Shown here: positions 1 through 6,090 of the stretch, in pieces
Numbering within the stretch: position 1 is the stretch's first letter
Layout: each line of letters begins with the position of its first letter
Source: a virus
DNA: 34,315 nt
Strand: one strand, 5' to 3'
IMG/VR virus record: IMGVR_UViG_3300020054_000460
Span: 1-34,315 of that record
Notes under the pieces: generated by a model
Databases searched by the model: none
Seen by the model: only the letters and a program-made list of their open reading frames with translations
Told to the model about the DNA's origin: nothing
Translations under genes and position numbers: made by a program

Positions 1-47
1 GCGGTGCCGATCGTGTTGATGCGGGCGACTGTCGTGCCTACGGCCAT
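1..47 (-). CDS. Tape measure protein, first 15 codons (partial copy across the contig end)
   Basis: The ATG at 47-45 and the codons that follow repeat the start of the tape-measure gene whose full copy begins at 34222. Reading off the left end of the window is an artefact of where the circle was cut. One codon differs between copies: base 7 gives Gly here, the right-hand copy gives Val. The start codon directly abuts the stop of the chaperone frameshift product (TAG at 50-48), and an AGGAAG sequence just upstream can serve as ribosome-binding site. Confidence 0.85.
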   Translation of the reverse strand, partial: MAVGTTVARINTIGT

Positions 48-140
48 CTACTTCCTAGCCTTCGCTCGTTGGGCGGCCTGTTCTCGTTCAGAGTGTTCGA
101 TCCGGTAGAGAGCGATCCACTCGGTCAGTTCTTCGGATGA
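1..140. repeat. Terminal direct repeat, left copy (contig circularity)
   Basis: Bases 1-140 match 34176-34315. The central 124 bases (8-131) are identical; differences fall only at 7 (c versus a), 132 (t versus g) and 138 (t versus c). This is what a circular or terminally redundant genome gives when assembly runs past its own start. A short physical terminal repeat cannot be excluded, but the copy lies inside genes (tape-measure start and chaperone end), so an assembly overlap is more likely. Confidence 0.9.
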
Positions 141-589
141 CATGCGGGCGAGTAGCTCGCCGACAGTCATGCCGAGGTCGCGTGCGAGGCGGAAGTAGAA
201 CCGGCGCTCGGGGTTACCGCCCGAGAAGCCTAGGAGTCTTTTCCCGCCTCGTTGACCTTGTCCTCGGTCATGCCCGATCGCTCGAAGCACATCGTCCACA
301 ACCGCTCGATCACGGTCGCTGACTTGTCCATGAGCGCTTCCATGTCTTCGGTCTCGAAGATCGGGTCGCCAGTCTCGGGGTCGACGATGCAACCCTGAAG
401 CGTGCGAGCCCACATGCCGAGAACCTTGTTGGCGTCGATCCCGTCGCCCTGCTGCGCGAGTTCCATCACAGCGGCGCGGGACTTCGCTGACATCGACTTG
501 ATGCCGACGGTCACGCCCCACTCGGGAACCTCGACCGTGTCGGTCGGGGTGTCTGCTGCGGCGAGGATCGCGGCTCGTAGGTCGGTCAT
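48..589 (-). CDS. Tail assembly chaperone, long form made by programmed -1 frameshift (GT-like)
   Basis: Translation starts at 589, shifts -1 at the slippery site 239-245, and continues in the second frame to TAG at 50-48. This gives about 180 residues (117 before the slip, 63 after). The second frame has no start of its own near the join. Its C-terminal part, after the slip, reads as a compact helical domain ending in a basic KARK tail, directly before the tape-measure ATG. Long siphophages with a tape measure generally make two chaperones this way (lambda G and GT); both bind the tape measure while the tail tube polymerises. Position, order (tail tube, chaperones, tape measure) and slip geometry all fit. 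The shift itself is inferred from sequence, not measured. Confidence 0.85.
230..589 (-). CDS. Tail assembly chaperone, short form (G-like)
   Basis: Unshifted product of 119 residues, beginning MTDLRAAILAAAD and ending at TAG 232-230, four codons after the slippery heptamer. The start at 589 is preferred over the in-frame ATG at 613 because AGGAG at 600-596 sits six bases upstream. The family is recognised by position and the frameshift more than by conserved residues. It should be the abundant chaperone that coats the tape measure during tail assembly and is absent from the finished virion. Confidence 0.82.
   Translation of the reverse strand: MTDLRAAILAAADTPTDTVEVPEWGVTVGIKSMSAKSRAAVMELAQQGDGIDANKVLGMWARTLQGCIVDPETGDPIFETEDMEALMDKSATVIERLWTMCFERSGMTEDKVNEAGKDS
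239..245 (-). promoter_or_regulatory. Programmed -1 ribosomal frameshift slippery site GGGAAAA
   Basis: Read on the minus strand the heptamer is G-GGA-AAA in the zero frame, the canonical X-XXY-YYZ form. The zero frame closes at TAG nine bases later. The -1 frame is open from here to base 48. No strong downstream pseudoknot was found by eye. Confidence 0.88.
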
Positions 590-609
590 GGTGTGCTCCT
601 GTCGTAGTT

Positions 610-649
610 CCACCCGGCACGCTACTGGAGGGGAGAGCGTGCCGGGTGG
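610..649 (-). terminator. 14-bp perfect hairpin after the tail-tube gene
   Basis: The arms at 610-623 and 636-649 are exact reverse complements (CCACCCGGCACGCT), with a 12-base loop. It fills the gap between the tail-tube stop (659) and the chaperone ribosome-binding site. No T-run follows it in the direction of transcription. It may therefore be an attenuator or a 3'-end stabiliser that lets the tube gene be made in excess of the chaperones, rather than a full terminator. Confidence 0.6.
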
Positions 650-658
650 AGGTCACGA

Positions 659-1066
659 CTAGACGGTGCCTCGGGTGACTGCGCCGGTGACCTGGAAGTC
701 AGCGGAGAAGGTCACGACGTCACCGACGGGGGACGACAGCGAGTAGCTCGTAAGGATGCATTCGCCGGTGTACTTCGACTCGCCGGAGGTACCGGTCGGC
801 TGGTACTCGAACGAGCGGCTGGCGGGTTCGGCTCCGCCCTTGAGGTAGCCGTCGACGGTGGCGTCGTACATGCCGGAGATCGAGATGGTGGCGGATTCGA
901 GCGAGACGATGTAGCTGCGGCTCGACGCGCCGAACGCCGTTACCTCTGCGGTGTCGGTTGTCTCGGGGAAGTCGACGCTGTTCAGGACGTCGCTGATGGG
1001 CTGAAGGGTGCCGCCTGTGTCGTCGATCTTGAAGACGGCGGACTTGCCGGTGGTGAATGTGGGCAT
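659..1066 (-). CDS. Major tail tube protein paralogue A (short form)
   Basis: 135 residues beginning MPTFTTGKSAVFKI. The central stretch (TAEVTAFGASSR, then a DATVDG segment) matches the larger neighbour at 1079-1837 (TADVTTYGASSR, DATNTAG), so the two are tandem duplicates of a tail-tube-fold protein. A strong AGGAGG lies about eight bases before the ATG at 1066. Tail tube proteins are the most abundant tail component, forming stacked hexamers whose length is set by the tape measure. This copy has only the tube core. Which paralogue builds the shaft cannot be told from sequence; the hairpin directly after this one suggests high expression. Confidence 0.8.
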   Translation of the reverse strand: MPTFTTGKSAVFKIDDTGGTLQPISDVLNSVDFPETTDTAEVTAFGASSRSYIVSLESATISISGMYDATVDGYLKGGAEPASRSFEYQPTGTSGESKYTGECILTSYSLSSPVGDVVTFSADFQVTGAVTRGTV

Positions 1067-1078
1067 GGTTCGCTCCTC

Positions 1079-1837
1079 CTAGAAGCGTGCGAACGACACC
1101 ATGAAGGTGATCGCTCCGGACGAGCCTGCGGTGCTGGCCGTGACCCGCAGGTACTGGTTGACGGTGCCGGTCACGGCCGACAGTTGAGAAGTGATGGTCG
1201 ACGCACCGACAGCGGTGAACGTCACGAGGTCGGCCCAGACCGCGTCGTCGGCCGAGTGCTGGACCTTGATGGTCGTCGCGCCGTCGACGGTGTTGGTCGG
1301 GACGTGGAGCAGAGCCGCTCCGCCGTTCGTGCTCGACGCGCCGTTGTCGACCGAGGCGAGGTTGCCGAGCGACCCGTGAGCGATCGACGCGCCGGTCGTG
1401 AGCTGCACGGCGGACGCCACACCGAAGTCGACGTTGTTCGCCGGGTCGGCGGAGCATTGGAAGTCGGCGGTCAGCGAGTTCACGTCAGCGACCGGTGTCG
1501 CCATCGTGTAGCTCGTCTCGTTCGCTCGGGCGATGACCGCCCGGTTCCCGATGGTGCCGCCCTCGATCGCGACGGTGAGCACCGGGTGAGTGGCGGACCC
1601 GAGGATCGCTTCGAACTCCTTGTCGGACGTTCCGGCGGTGTTGGTGGCGTCGATGAGTCCGTTGAACGAGAGCGTGCCGGATGCCTGCGACGCGATGAAC
1701 GCCCGGCTGCTGGCCCCGTAGGTGGTGACGTCAGCGGTGTCCTGATCGAACCCGACGTCGGATGCCTGGAGGTAGGCGCTCATGTCGAACTCGTCCAGAT
1801 AGACGGACGTCGACTTGCCGTGCTGGAACGTGGGCAT
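1079..1837 (-). CDS. Major tail tube protein paralogue B with C-terminal beta-sandwich domain
   Basis: 252 residues. Residues 1 to about 135 are homologous to the 135-residue product just downstream (same MPTF..GKS start and GASSR motif). Residues from about 180 to 252 form an added module containing NTVDGATTIKV and, at the end, SSGAITFMVSF. Nearly the same module (NTVDAAVKIFV ... SSGAITFQVTAY) sits inside the distal tail protein at 29837-31507. Surface Ig-like or carbohydrate-binding-like sandwiches are commonly appended to tail tubes and may touch the host surface. The start at 1837 follows the previous stop by only a few bases. Confidence 0.8.
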   Translation of the reverse strand: MPTFQHGKSTSVYLDEFDMSAYLQASDVGFDQDTADVTTYGASSRAFIASQASGTLSFNGLIDATNTAGTSDKEFEAILGSATHPVLTVAIEGGTIGNRAVIARANETSYTMATPVADVNSLTADFQCSADPANNVDFGVASAVQLTTGASIAHGSLGNLASVDNGASSTNGGAALLHVPTNTVDGATTIKVQHSADDAVWADLVTFTAVGASTITSQLSAVTGTVNQYLRVTASTAGSSGAITFMVSFARF

Positions 1838-1840
1838 CTG

Positions 1841-2023
1841 CTACTCCTCCTCGTCAGCCGGAGCGGCTGCGGTCTTGCCCGCCGGGGTCAGGTAGCCGTC
1901 GTCGACCAGCCACTTCACGGTCTTCGCTGCGGCGTCGAGGGTGTCGCCGGGTTCGTAGCGCTTGTCGCCGATGTCGATCCCGGCGTCGCCGCTCGGACCG
2001 CCGGTGACTGTGTAGCGTGGCAT
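1841..2023 (-). CDS. Small conserved-type structural-region protein
   Basis: 60 residues beginning MPRYTVTGGPSG, with the phrase KRYEPGDTLD and an acidic DEEE end. Short proteins of this style (a glycine-rich start, then YEPGD) are seen beside head-tail joining genes in other phages, but I know no function. The start at 2023 has GAGAGAGG five bases upstream; a longer start at 2065 lacks such a site. It is the first gene behind the internal promoter at 2098-2126. Confidence 0.6.
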   Translation of the reverse strand: MPRYTVTGGPSGDAGIDIGDKRYEPGDTLDAAAKTVKWLVDDGYLTPAGKTAAAPADEEE

Positions 2024-2083
2024 GAGACCTCTCTCGGAGCATGGAGCGACCTCCGGAGAGGACACTCGGTCACGAGGCGACTC

Positions 2084-2126
2084 AGCGCACTAGGGCGAGT
2101 GTAGGTGCGCTGCGGCGTTCTCGCCA
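2084..2126 (-). promoter_or_regulatory. Internal late promoter (TACACT -10) framed by an inverted repeat
   Basis: On the minus strand TACACT occupies 2103-2098 in the only real gap between head-tail and tail genes. A weak -35 (TGGCGA, 2126-2121) lies 17 bases upstream. The arms AGCGCAC (2111-2105) and GTGCGCT (2090-2084) flank the -10 box, a possible operator. The expected transcript start at about 2090 falls on a GTG whose frame stops after two codons, so the first gene served is the one starting at 2023. Confidence 0.5.
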
Positions 2127-2133
2127 TAGAGAC

Positions 2134-2286
2134 CTAGTCGGGCCGGTTCACCTTCCGGCATCGCGGGCACATGATCCGGAAGGGTGCGTTGACCTGCTCG
2201 GCGAGGAGCTTGCCGCACTCCGAGCATCGCAACTCGGCAGGCCATCTCGACTCGACGTCGTCGCCGTACGGGTCAGGTGACCTCAC
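2134..2286 (-). CDS. Com-like zinc ribbon protein
   Basis: 50 residues. From residue 18 it reads ELRCSECGKLLAEQ and then IMCPRCRKVNRPD, two CxxC knuckles (C21, C24, C40, C43) in the pattern of the Mu Com family (RC..C.KLLA ... IKCPRC...N). Mu Com is a small zinc protein that binds mom mRNA and activates its translation; phage homologues are usually of unknown target. The GTG start at 2286 overlaps the preceding gene's end by 14 bases. A TTG at residue 19 is a possible shorter start. It lies between the tail terminator and the tail genes, so an RNA-binding role in structural gene expression is conceivable but unproven. Confidence 0.72.
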   Translation of the reverse strand: MRSPDPYGDDVESRWPAELRCSECGKLLAEQVNAPFRIMCPRCRKVNRPD

Positions 2287-2683
2287 GAGTCACGAGGAAG
2301 TTCACGACGTGCAGCATCCGGTCCTGGTCGTCTCGGTTGAGAGCGAACGGCGACTGCACCGGGTCGGCCAACAGGTAGCGGGTCGAGTTGATCGTCTCGT
2401 TGTCGATCAGGCACAGCGCCACCCAGACGTCGGTGCAGAGAGCCTCCGACGTCGAGTAGGCGGCAGCGCGTGCGACGACCTGAAGGCCACGAGTCTCGAC
2501 GGGCGGGGCCGAGTTCGTTCCGAAGACCAGCTCGGGTGCGGTGCCGCCAGTCTCGTACAACGCGACGAGCGTATCCGGCGTATCGGGGCGGCGACCGAGG
2601 AACAGGTTCGTGCCGAGCGTGAGCGACTCAGCCGGGATGGTCGCACCGGCGAGGTGGGTGCCGATGTCGTCGAGGAAAGCCAT
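2273..2683 (-). CDS. Tail terminator / minor capsid-type joining protein
   Basis: 136 residues starting MAFLDDIGTHLAGATIP. Small mixed alpha-beta proteins of this length sit between the HK97 gp10-like protein and the tail tube in siphophages, where they cap the tail tube and dock it to the head. The start ATG (2683) overlaps the previous stop as TGATG, so it is translationally coupled. The assignment rests on length, position and general resemblance to phage minor capsid proteins of this slot; no catalytic residues are expected. Confidence 0.6.
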   Translation of the reverse strand: MAFLDDIGTHLAGATIPAESLTLGTNLFLGRRPDTPDTLVALYETGGTAPELVFGTNSAPPVETRGLQVVARAAAYSTSEALCTDVWVALCLIDNETINSTRYLLADPVQSPFALNRDDQDRMLHVVNFLVTREVT

Positions 2684-3096
2684 CAGAGGATGCCCTTCGA
2701 CGCGGCGACCGACTTCGCGATAATCGCCTCCGCCTTCTTCGCGATCTGGTTCGACGGATATTCGAGATACTTCGGACCGCGACCTTGGCCCTCGGCGACC
2801 GGGCTGCCGCCCTTCGACTTCGGCGGGTGCGACAGGTTCAGGTTCTCGTGCTGGACGAGAGCGTACGGGGCAGCGGGTCCGCCGTAGCTGATCCTGCCTT
2901 CGATGTTTCCGTCGCCTGTGCCCTTGACTGACGTCGTCTGCGACCGGGACAGCGCGCCGGTGTCGAACGGGACGAGTTCGTCGGCGCGTGCGCCGATCTC
3001 CAGAAGGATCTGGCCGACGCCGAGCCGAACACCAGCAGCGATCGCCCGTTGCTGTGCTGCCGCAACTTTGTTGAACGTGGAAGTCACCCGGCTCAT
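2683..3096 (-). CDS. HK97 gp10-like neck/tail-completion protein
   Basis: 137 residues beginning MSRVTSTFNKVAAAQQ. A helical N-terminus is followed by the phrase ELVPFDTGALSRS, the hallmark of the gp10 family (P.DTG.L..S), and by YGGPAAPYALVQHE, also typical (Y...VE.G). Proteins of this family complete the neck or tail end of long-tailed phages. ATG at 3096 overlaps the upstream stop as ATGA. The basic C-terminus (about residues 115-137) may be helical. Confidence 0.75.
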   Translation of the reverse strand: MSRVTSTFNKVAAAQQRAIAAGVRLGVGQILLEIGARADELVPFDTGALSRSQTTSVKGTGDGNIEGRISYGGPAAPYALVQHENLNLSHPPKSKGGSPVAEGQGRGPKYLEYPSNQIAKKAEAIIAKSVAASKGIL

Positions 3097-3458
3097 CGGC
3101 TGACTCTCCCGACGTACACGACCTGGCCGACCTGGCCGAGCGGGTCGGCGAGTGTCTCGACCGCGACGATCGGGCGGGTGCCGGACACCGGAGCGGGGAG
3201 GGTGATCTCGTCGCCGGTGTCGATCGACAGCGTCCGGTCCGGGATGAAGACCTTGTACTCGACCGTCACGTCGGCGTTCACACCGGGCGGCTGGTCGAGG
3301 GTCCGTTCGATGTAGCAGTCGTAGGTGGTGGCGTCGCCGGTGAACGTCGCCTCGCCGTAGTTGTTCAGCGTCGAGGTCGTGCGCGTGCTGACCTGCTGCG
3401 GCGTCATGTTGACCCGGAGCGCCGTGGCGAACACGTCGGACGAAGCTGCGCCGGTCAT
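3093..3458 (-). CDS. Head-tail joining (head closure / stopper) protein
   Basis: 121 residues, beta-rich (VTVEYKVFIPDRTLSIDTGDEITL), lying between the connector-like protein and the gp10-like protein. In the usual siphophage order this slot holds the head-closure or stopper protein. The TGDEI.LPAP..GTRPIV.VE segment near the end is the sort of beta-barrel seen in such proteins. Overlaps its neighbours by ATGA at both ends. The family was assigned mainly from context. Confidence 0.5.
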   Translation of the reverse strand: MTGAASSDVFATALRVNMTPQQVSTRTTSTLNNYGEATFTGDATTYDCYIERTLDQPPGVNADVTVEYKVFIPDRTLSIDTGDEITLPAPVSGTRPIVAVETLADPLGQVGQVVYVGRVSR

Positions 3459-3943
3459 GACAGGGTGTCGTCGTCGATCCCGGCGTCGGCTCGGGCTGGG
3501 CCTGCGCCATAGTCGGACGTGTTGGCGAACTGGCCCGAGGTGAAGAACGGGTCGACCCGGTCGGCGTTGTCGCGGTCGATCCGCTTGTCCGAGACCGAGA
3601 TGCCTCCGGCATACGGGACCGGCACCAGGTTCTCACGTCCGGCGAGGACCCGAAGCTGCTCGGCCTGGGTGCGGGCGTTGTCGGCCTTCTGCGACAGGTC
3701 GACGCGCATATCGCCGATGGCCTGGTTGGCGAGGCGGCTGAACTTCGAGGCGATCGCCAACATGACCCGGTAGGCGACGGTGTAGAGGTCCGTCGTCGCC
3801 GTGTCGGAGCCGGTGACCTGCGAGTTGGTCCAGGCGATCTCCTCGTCGGAGACGAGCTGGTCGTTCGTGTCGGTGTCGCCGACCAGGAACCGGATCGAGT
3901 CGCGTGCGTTCGTTGCCGGGTCTCCGGAGTAGGTCCACGTCAT
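3455..3943 (-). CDS. Head-tail connector (adaptor) protein
   Basis: 162 residues. The N-terminal phrase MTWTYSGDPATNARDSIRF and following LVGDTDTNDQLVSDEEI are typical of small adaptor proteins that bind below the portal (gp6-like: short D..R..IGD.......L.D..I). A helical middle (residues about 55-100) is followed by a flexible acidic end. First gene after the capsid and its hairpins. The start at 3943 has AGGA seven bases upstream. The neighbourhood makes a head-tail role likely. Confidence 0.65.
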   Translation of the reverse strand: MTWTYSGDPATNARDSIRFLVGDTDTNDQLVSDEEIAWTNSQVTGSDTATTDLYTVAYRVMLAIASKFSRLANQAIGDMRVDLSQKADNARTQAEQLRVLAGRENLVPVPYAGGISVSDKRIDRDNADRVDPFFTSGQFANTSDYGAGPARADAGIDDDTLS

Positions 3944-3970
3944 GCGGTCATCCTATGCCACGAGGTCGGG

Positions 3971-4033
3971 CGCGTCTGCGGAGACGCGCAACAGCCCGCC
4001 CGGAAAGGAGAACGAAAACCGGGCGGGCTGTTG
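3971..4033 (-). terminator. Tandem hairpins after the major capsid gene
   Basis: Reading on the minus strand away from the capsid stop (4064), the first hairpin has a perfect 15-bp stem (4033-4019 with 4003-3989, arms CAACAGCCCGCCCGG) and a 15-base loop. The second has a 7-bp stem CGCGTCT (71-77 with 82-88 of 3971-3988) and a four-base loop. No T-run follows. These are the strongest structures in the window and sit after its most highly expressed gene, so partial termination or mRNA 3'-end protection is likely. Confidence 0.7.
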
Positions 4034-4063
4034 GGGTGTTGGGTGTGGGATCTACCCGAGGCG

Positions 4064-5017
4064 TCAGGCGACGCAGTTCGAGAAGAAGTACCCGAGGGCG
4101 CTGGAGACGACCTTGAAGTCCCAGGCGCTCTGGATCTCCAGGCGGTCGGCGCGGAGGTGGTCCATGCGGAACCGGCTGACGCTCGTCGAGGTGCCGATGC
4201 CGCCGCTGTTGGCGAGACCGGTCCAGGTGAAGTTGTAGCCAGCCGAGGGCTGCATGAGACCCGCGGACGCCGGGACGTAGGCGAGGAGCATGTCCTTGTC
4301 GCCGATCTGGGCGTAGGACGCCGTGGCACCCTCGTCCGCCGAGTTGACGATGCTGCCCATGACGTGCAGCTCGTCGAGACCGAGGACCCGAGCGATCAGG
4401 TCGGTGGTCATGGACTCGCTGGTCGTGTACTTGTAGCGCTCGACGATGTCGGTGTGGTTCTTCAGGATCGAGAAGACCGCATAGCTGCACACGCCGACGT
4501 TCGGGCGGTAGCCTGTGTTGGTGAGCATCGTGTTGATGCCCGCCTGGACGTCGCCGATCGGGTCCGAACCCGAGGCCGACCAGAGGGTCGACGGGGTGGT
4601 GTCGGTGTCCCAGATGCCGGTGCCGAAGTAGTTGGTCGCCCAGTCGCGCTCCTGACGGATCAGCATCTGCTGGGCGAGGAAGCGGGTGGCGTCCTGATCC
4701 ATGTTGAGCGGCGCGTCAGCGTTCGCTCGGGTCTGGTCGCCGATGTCCTTGTGGAGCGCCCACACGTTCGCCGAGTAGCTGTCGGTCGAGAGGCCGTAGC
4801 CCGAACCGGCGGACTCGGTGCCGTCGGCGCGGTACTGGACCTCGTCGCGGAAGAAGTCGGCCTGCGTGTAGGTGAAGAACTTGTCGGACTGCTTCGTCAC
4901 CGGAACGCTCGGGAACACCTTGCCAGCGACGAAGTGATCCGCCTCCTGCATGTAGGCGACCGAGATGCCGGTGAGGATCGCGTCGACATGGACGTCGGAT
5001 TGAGTTGGCTGAGGCAT
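4064..5017 (-). CDS. Major capsid protein
   Basis: 317 residues beginning MPQPTQSDVHVDAIL. The early text (ISVAYMQEADHFVAGKVFPSVPV) and the SDKFFTYTQADFFRDE stretch match a family of HK97-fold capsid proteins in which the N-arm is followed by a conserved FP.VPV. phrase. Size, position after scaffold and cement genes, and the strong hairpins behind it agree. ATG at 5017 overlaps the cement protein stop as TGATG. It should form the icosahedral shell around the scaffold and be stabilised by the 128-residue cement protein. Confidence 0.85.
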   Translation of the reverse strand: MPQPTQSDVHVDAILTGISVAYMQEADHFVAGKVFPSVPVTKQSDKFFTYTQADFFRDEVQYRADGTESAGSGYGLSTDSYSANVWALHKDIGDQTRANADAPLNMDQDATRFLAQQMLIRQERDWATNYFGTGIWDTDTTPSTLWSASGSDPIGDVQAGINTMLTNTGYRPNVGVCSYAVFSILKNHTDIVERYKYTTSESMTTDLIARVLGLDELHVMGSIVNSADEGATASYAQIGDKDMLLAYVPASAGLMQPSAGYNFTWTGLANSGGIGTSTSVSRFRMDHLRADRLEIQSAWDFKVVSSALGYFFSNCVA

Positions 5018-5403
5018 CAGCTAGCCCTCCCGTTCGAGATGTTGATGAAGGCGGTCTGGAGCGTGTTGGCGGCTCCGGCCGTGATGGCCTGGCCGCAGGT
5101 GTAGACGGTGGTCTCGGTGCCGACGGTGAGCGGCTGTGCCTGCCCGTCCGCCGAGGTGCCGATGACGTCGCCCGCGGCGAGCGTGGCGTCGGCGGACACC
5201 TTCGAGAGACCGAAGATGGTGACCTCGGCGCTCTCGCCTGCGGCCGGGGTGTTCTGGAGGACGCCGATCGGGACGTCGGTGACGGCGGAGCAGACGTTGA
5301 CGGTCGACTCGCTGGCGAGCTTCACGAAGTAGTACTGCTTGCCGGACAGGTCAGCGGCCGCGGTGAGCGTGCCGATGTTGATCTGCGGGGACTCGTATGC
5401 CAT
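5017..5403 (-). CDS. Capsid decoration (cement) protein
   Basis: 128 residues starting MAYESPQINIGTLTAA. Small beta-rich protein with phrases such as KLASESTVNVCSAVTDVPIGVLQN, typical of the DUF2190-type capsid cement family (a G.A.......IGVLQN core, then a valine-rich sandwich). It lies between scaffold and capsid genes, the standard place for this protein. Coupled to the capsid by TGATG. It probably binds the outside of the expanded shell at or near the capsomer junctions. Confidence 0.75.
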   Translation of the reverse strand: MAYESPQINIGTLTAAADLSGKQYYFVKLASESTVNVCSAVTDVPIGVLQNTPAAGESAEVTIFGLSKVSADATLAAGDVIGTSADGQAQPLTVGTETTVYTCGQAITAGAANTLQTAFINISNGRAS

Positions 5404-5408
5404 GAGTC

Positions 5409-6047
5409 TCAGCCCTTCCCGCCGACGTAGTCAGCGTAGAGGTCGGGACGATCAGCTGCAACGAGCGCGATCGCCTGGTGGAAGTTGGAAGCCTTGCCGT
5501 CGGCCACGAGGCCCTTGGCGAGGTTCTGGATGGTGGACAGGGCATCGCTGTCGCCAGCGGCGTCGGTGCCGAGTTCCTTGGTGACGTCCGCCTCGGCGAA
5601 CGCGATCTGGCAGGCGTCGAAGACCGCGGCCACAGCGTCACGCTGCTCGTCGTCGAGCGAGCGCAGCACCGGGACGAAGTCGTCGGTCATGCCGGGGACC
5701 TGATCCCATTCGGCAACCTTGGCGGCGGCCTTCTCGATGTCGGCGGTCTCGGCGAGCGCGTCACGCTCGGCGGCAGCCTTCTCGAAGTGGGCGGTCATGT
5801 CGGTGAGGGCCTTCCGCAGATCGCCGAGTTCCTTCGCCAACGCTTCGTCAGCGACCGGGGTGTCGACGACCGGGTCAGCCTCGTGGATGTCTTCCACGGG
5901 TTCCTCCTGGTCGGTGATTAGGTCGGCGAACGCGTCGGAGATCGGGTCGTCGGCTTTCATGACGAGCCAGCCTTCAACGAGGGACGCAGGGTGGTCGACC
6001 CCGGACACCTCGTCGAGTTCGAGATCTACGAGTTGATGCGCTTGCAC
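5409..6047 (-). CDS. Scaffolding / capsid assembly protein, leaderless GTG start
   Basis: 212 residues. It opens VQAHQLVDLELDEVSGVDHP and then WLVMKADDPISD, the LELDEVS.VD.PA...G..V.MKA phrase found at the start of phage head maturation and scaffold proteins. A long charged, Ala- and Glu-rich helical region follows (residues about 70-120), suggesting a coiled coil, with an acidic end. The GTG at 6047 is chosen because the phrase begins there and because a -10 box (TACACT, 6060-6055) is seven bases upstream, giving a leaderless mRNA. The order scaffold, cement, capsid is standard. Confidence 0.7.
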   Translation of the reverse strand: MQAHQLVDLELDEVSGVDHPASLVEGWLVMKADDPISDAFADLITDQEEPVEDIHEADPVVDTPVADEALAKELGDLRKALTDMTAHFEKAAAERDALAETADIEKAAAKVAEWDQVPGMTDDFVPVLRSLDDEQRDAVAAVFDACQIAFAEADVTKELGTDAAGDSDALSTIQNLAKGLVADGKASNFHQAIALVAADRPDLYADYVGGKG

Positions 6048-6054
6048 GAGTCGA

Positions 6055-6083
6055 AGTGTAGGTGGCGAGTTTCGACGTGTCAG
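6055..6083 (-). promoter_or_regulatory. Late promoter for the capsid gene group
   Basis: On the minus strand CTGACA (6083-6078, five of six to TTGACA), a 17-base spacer, and TACACT (6060-6055). The GTG start of the scaffold gene begins eight bases after the -10, so transcript and reading frame probably start together. It is the best formed of the three TACACT promoters and lies in a 43-base gap between the gpF-like and scaffold genes. Confidence 0.7.
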
Positions 6084-6090
6084 TAGAGGG

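Noticed and set aside
4031-5104. Long plus-strand open frame opposite the capsid gene
   Set aside because: GC-rich third positions create long antisense frames throughout; the minus-strand capsid protein is clear and this translation is low in complexity with no known motif.
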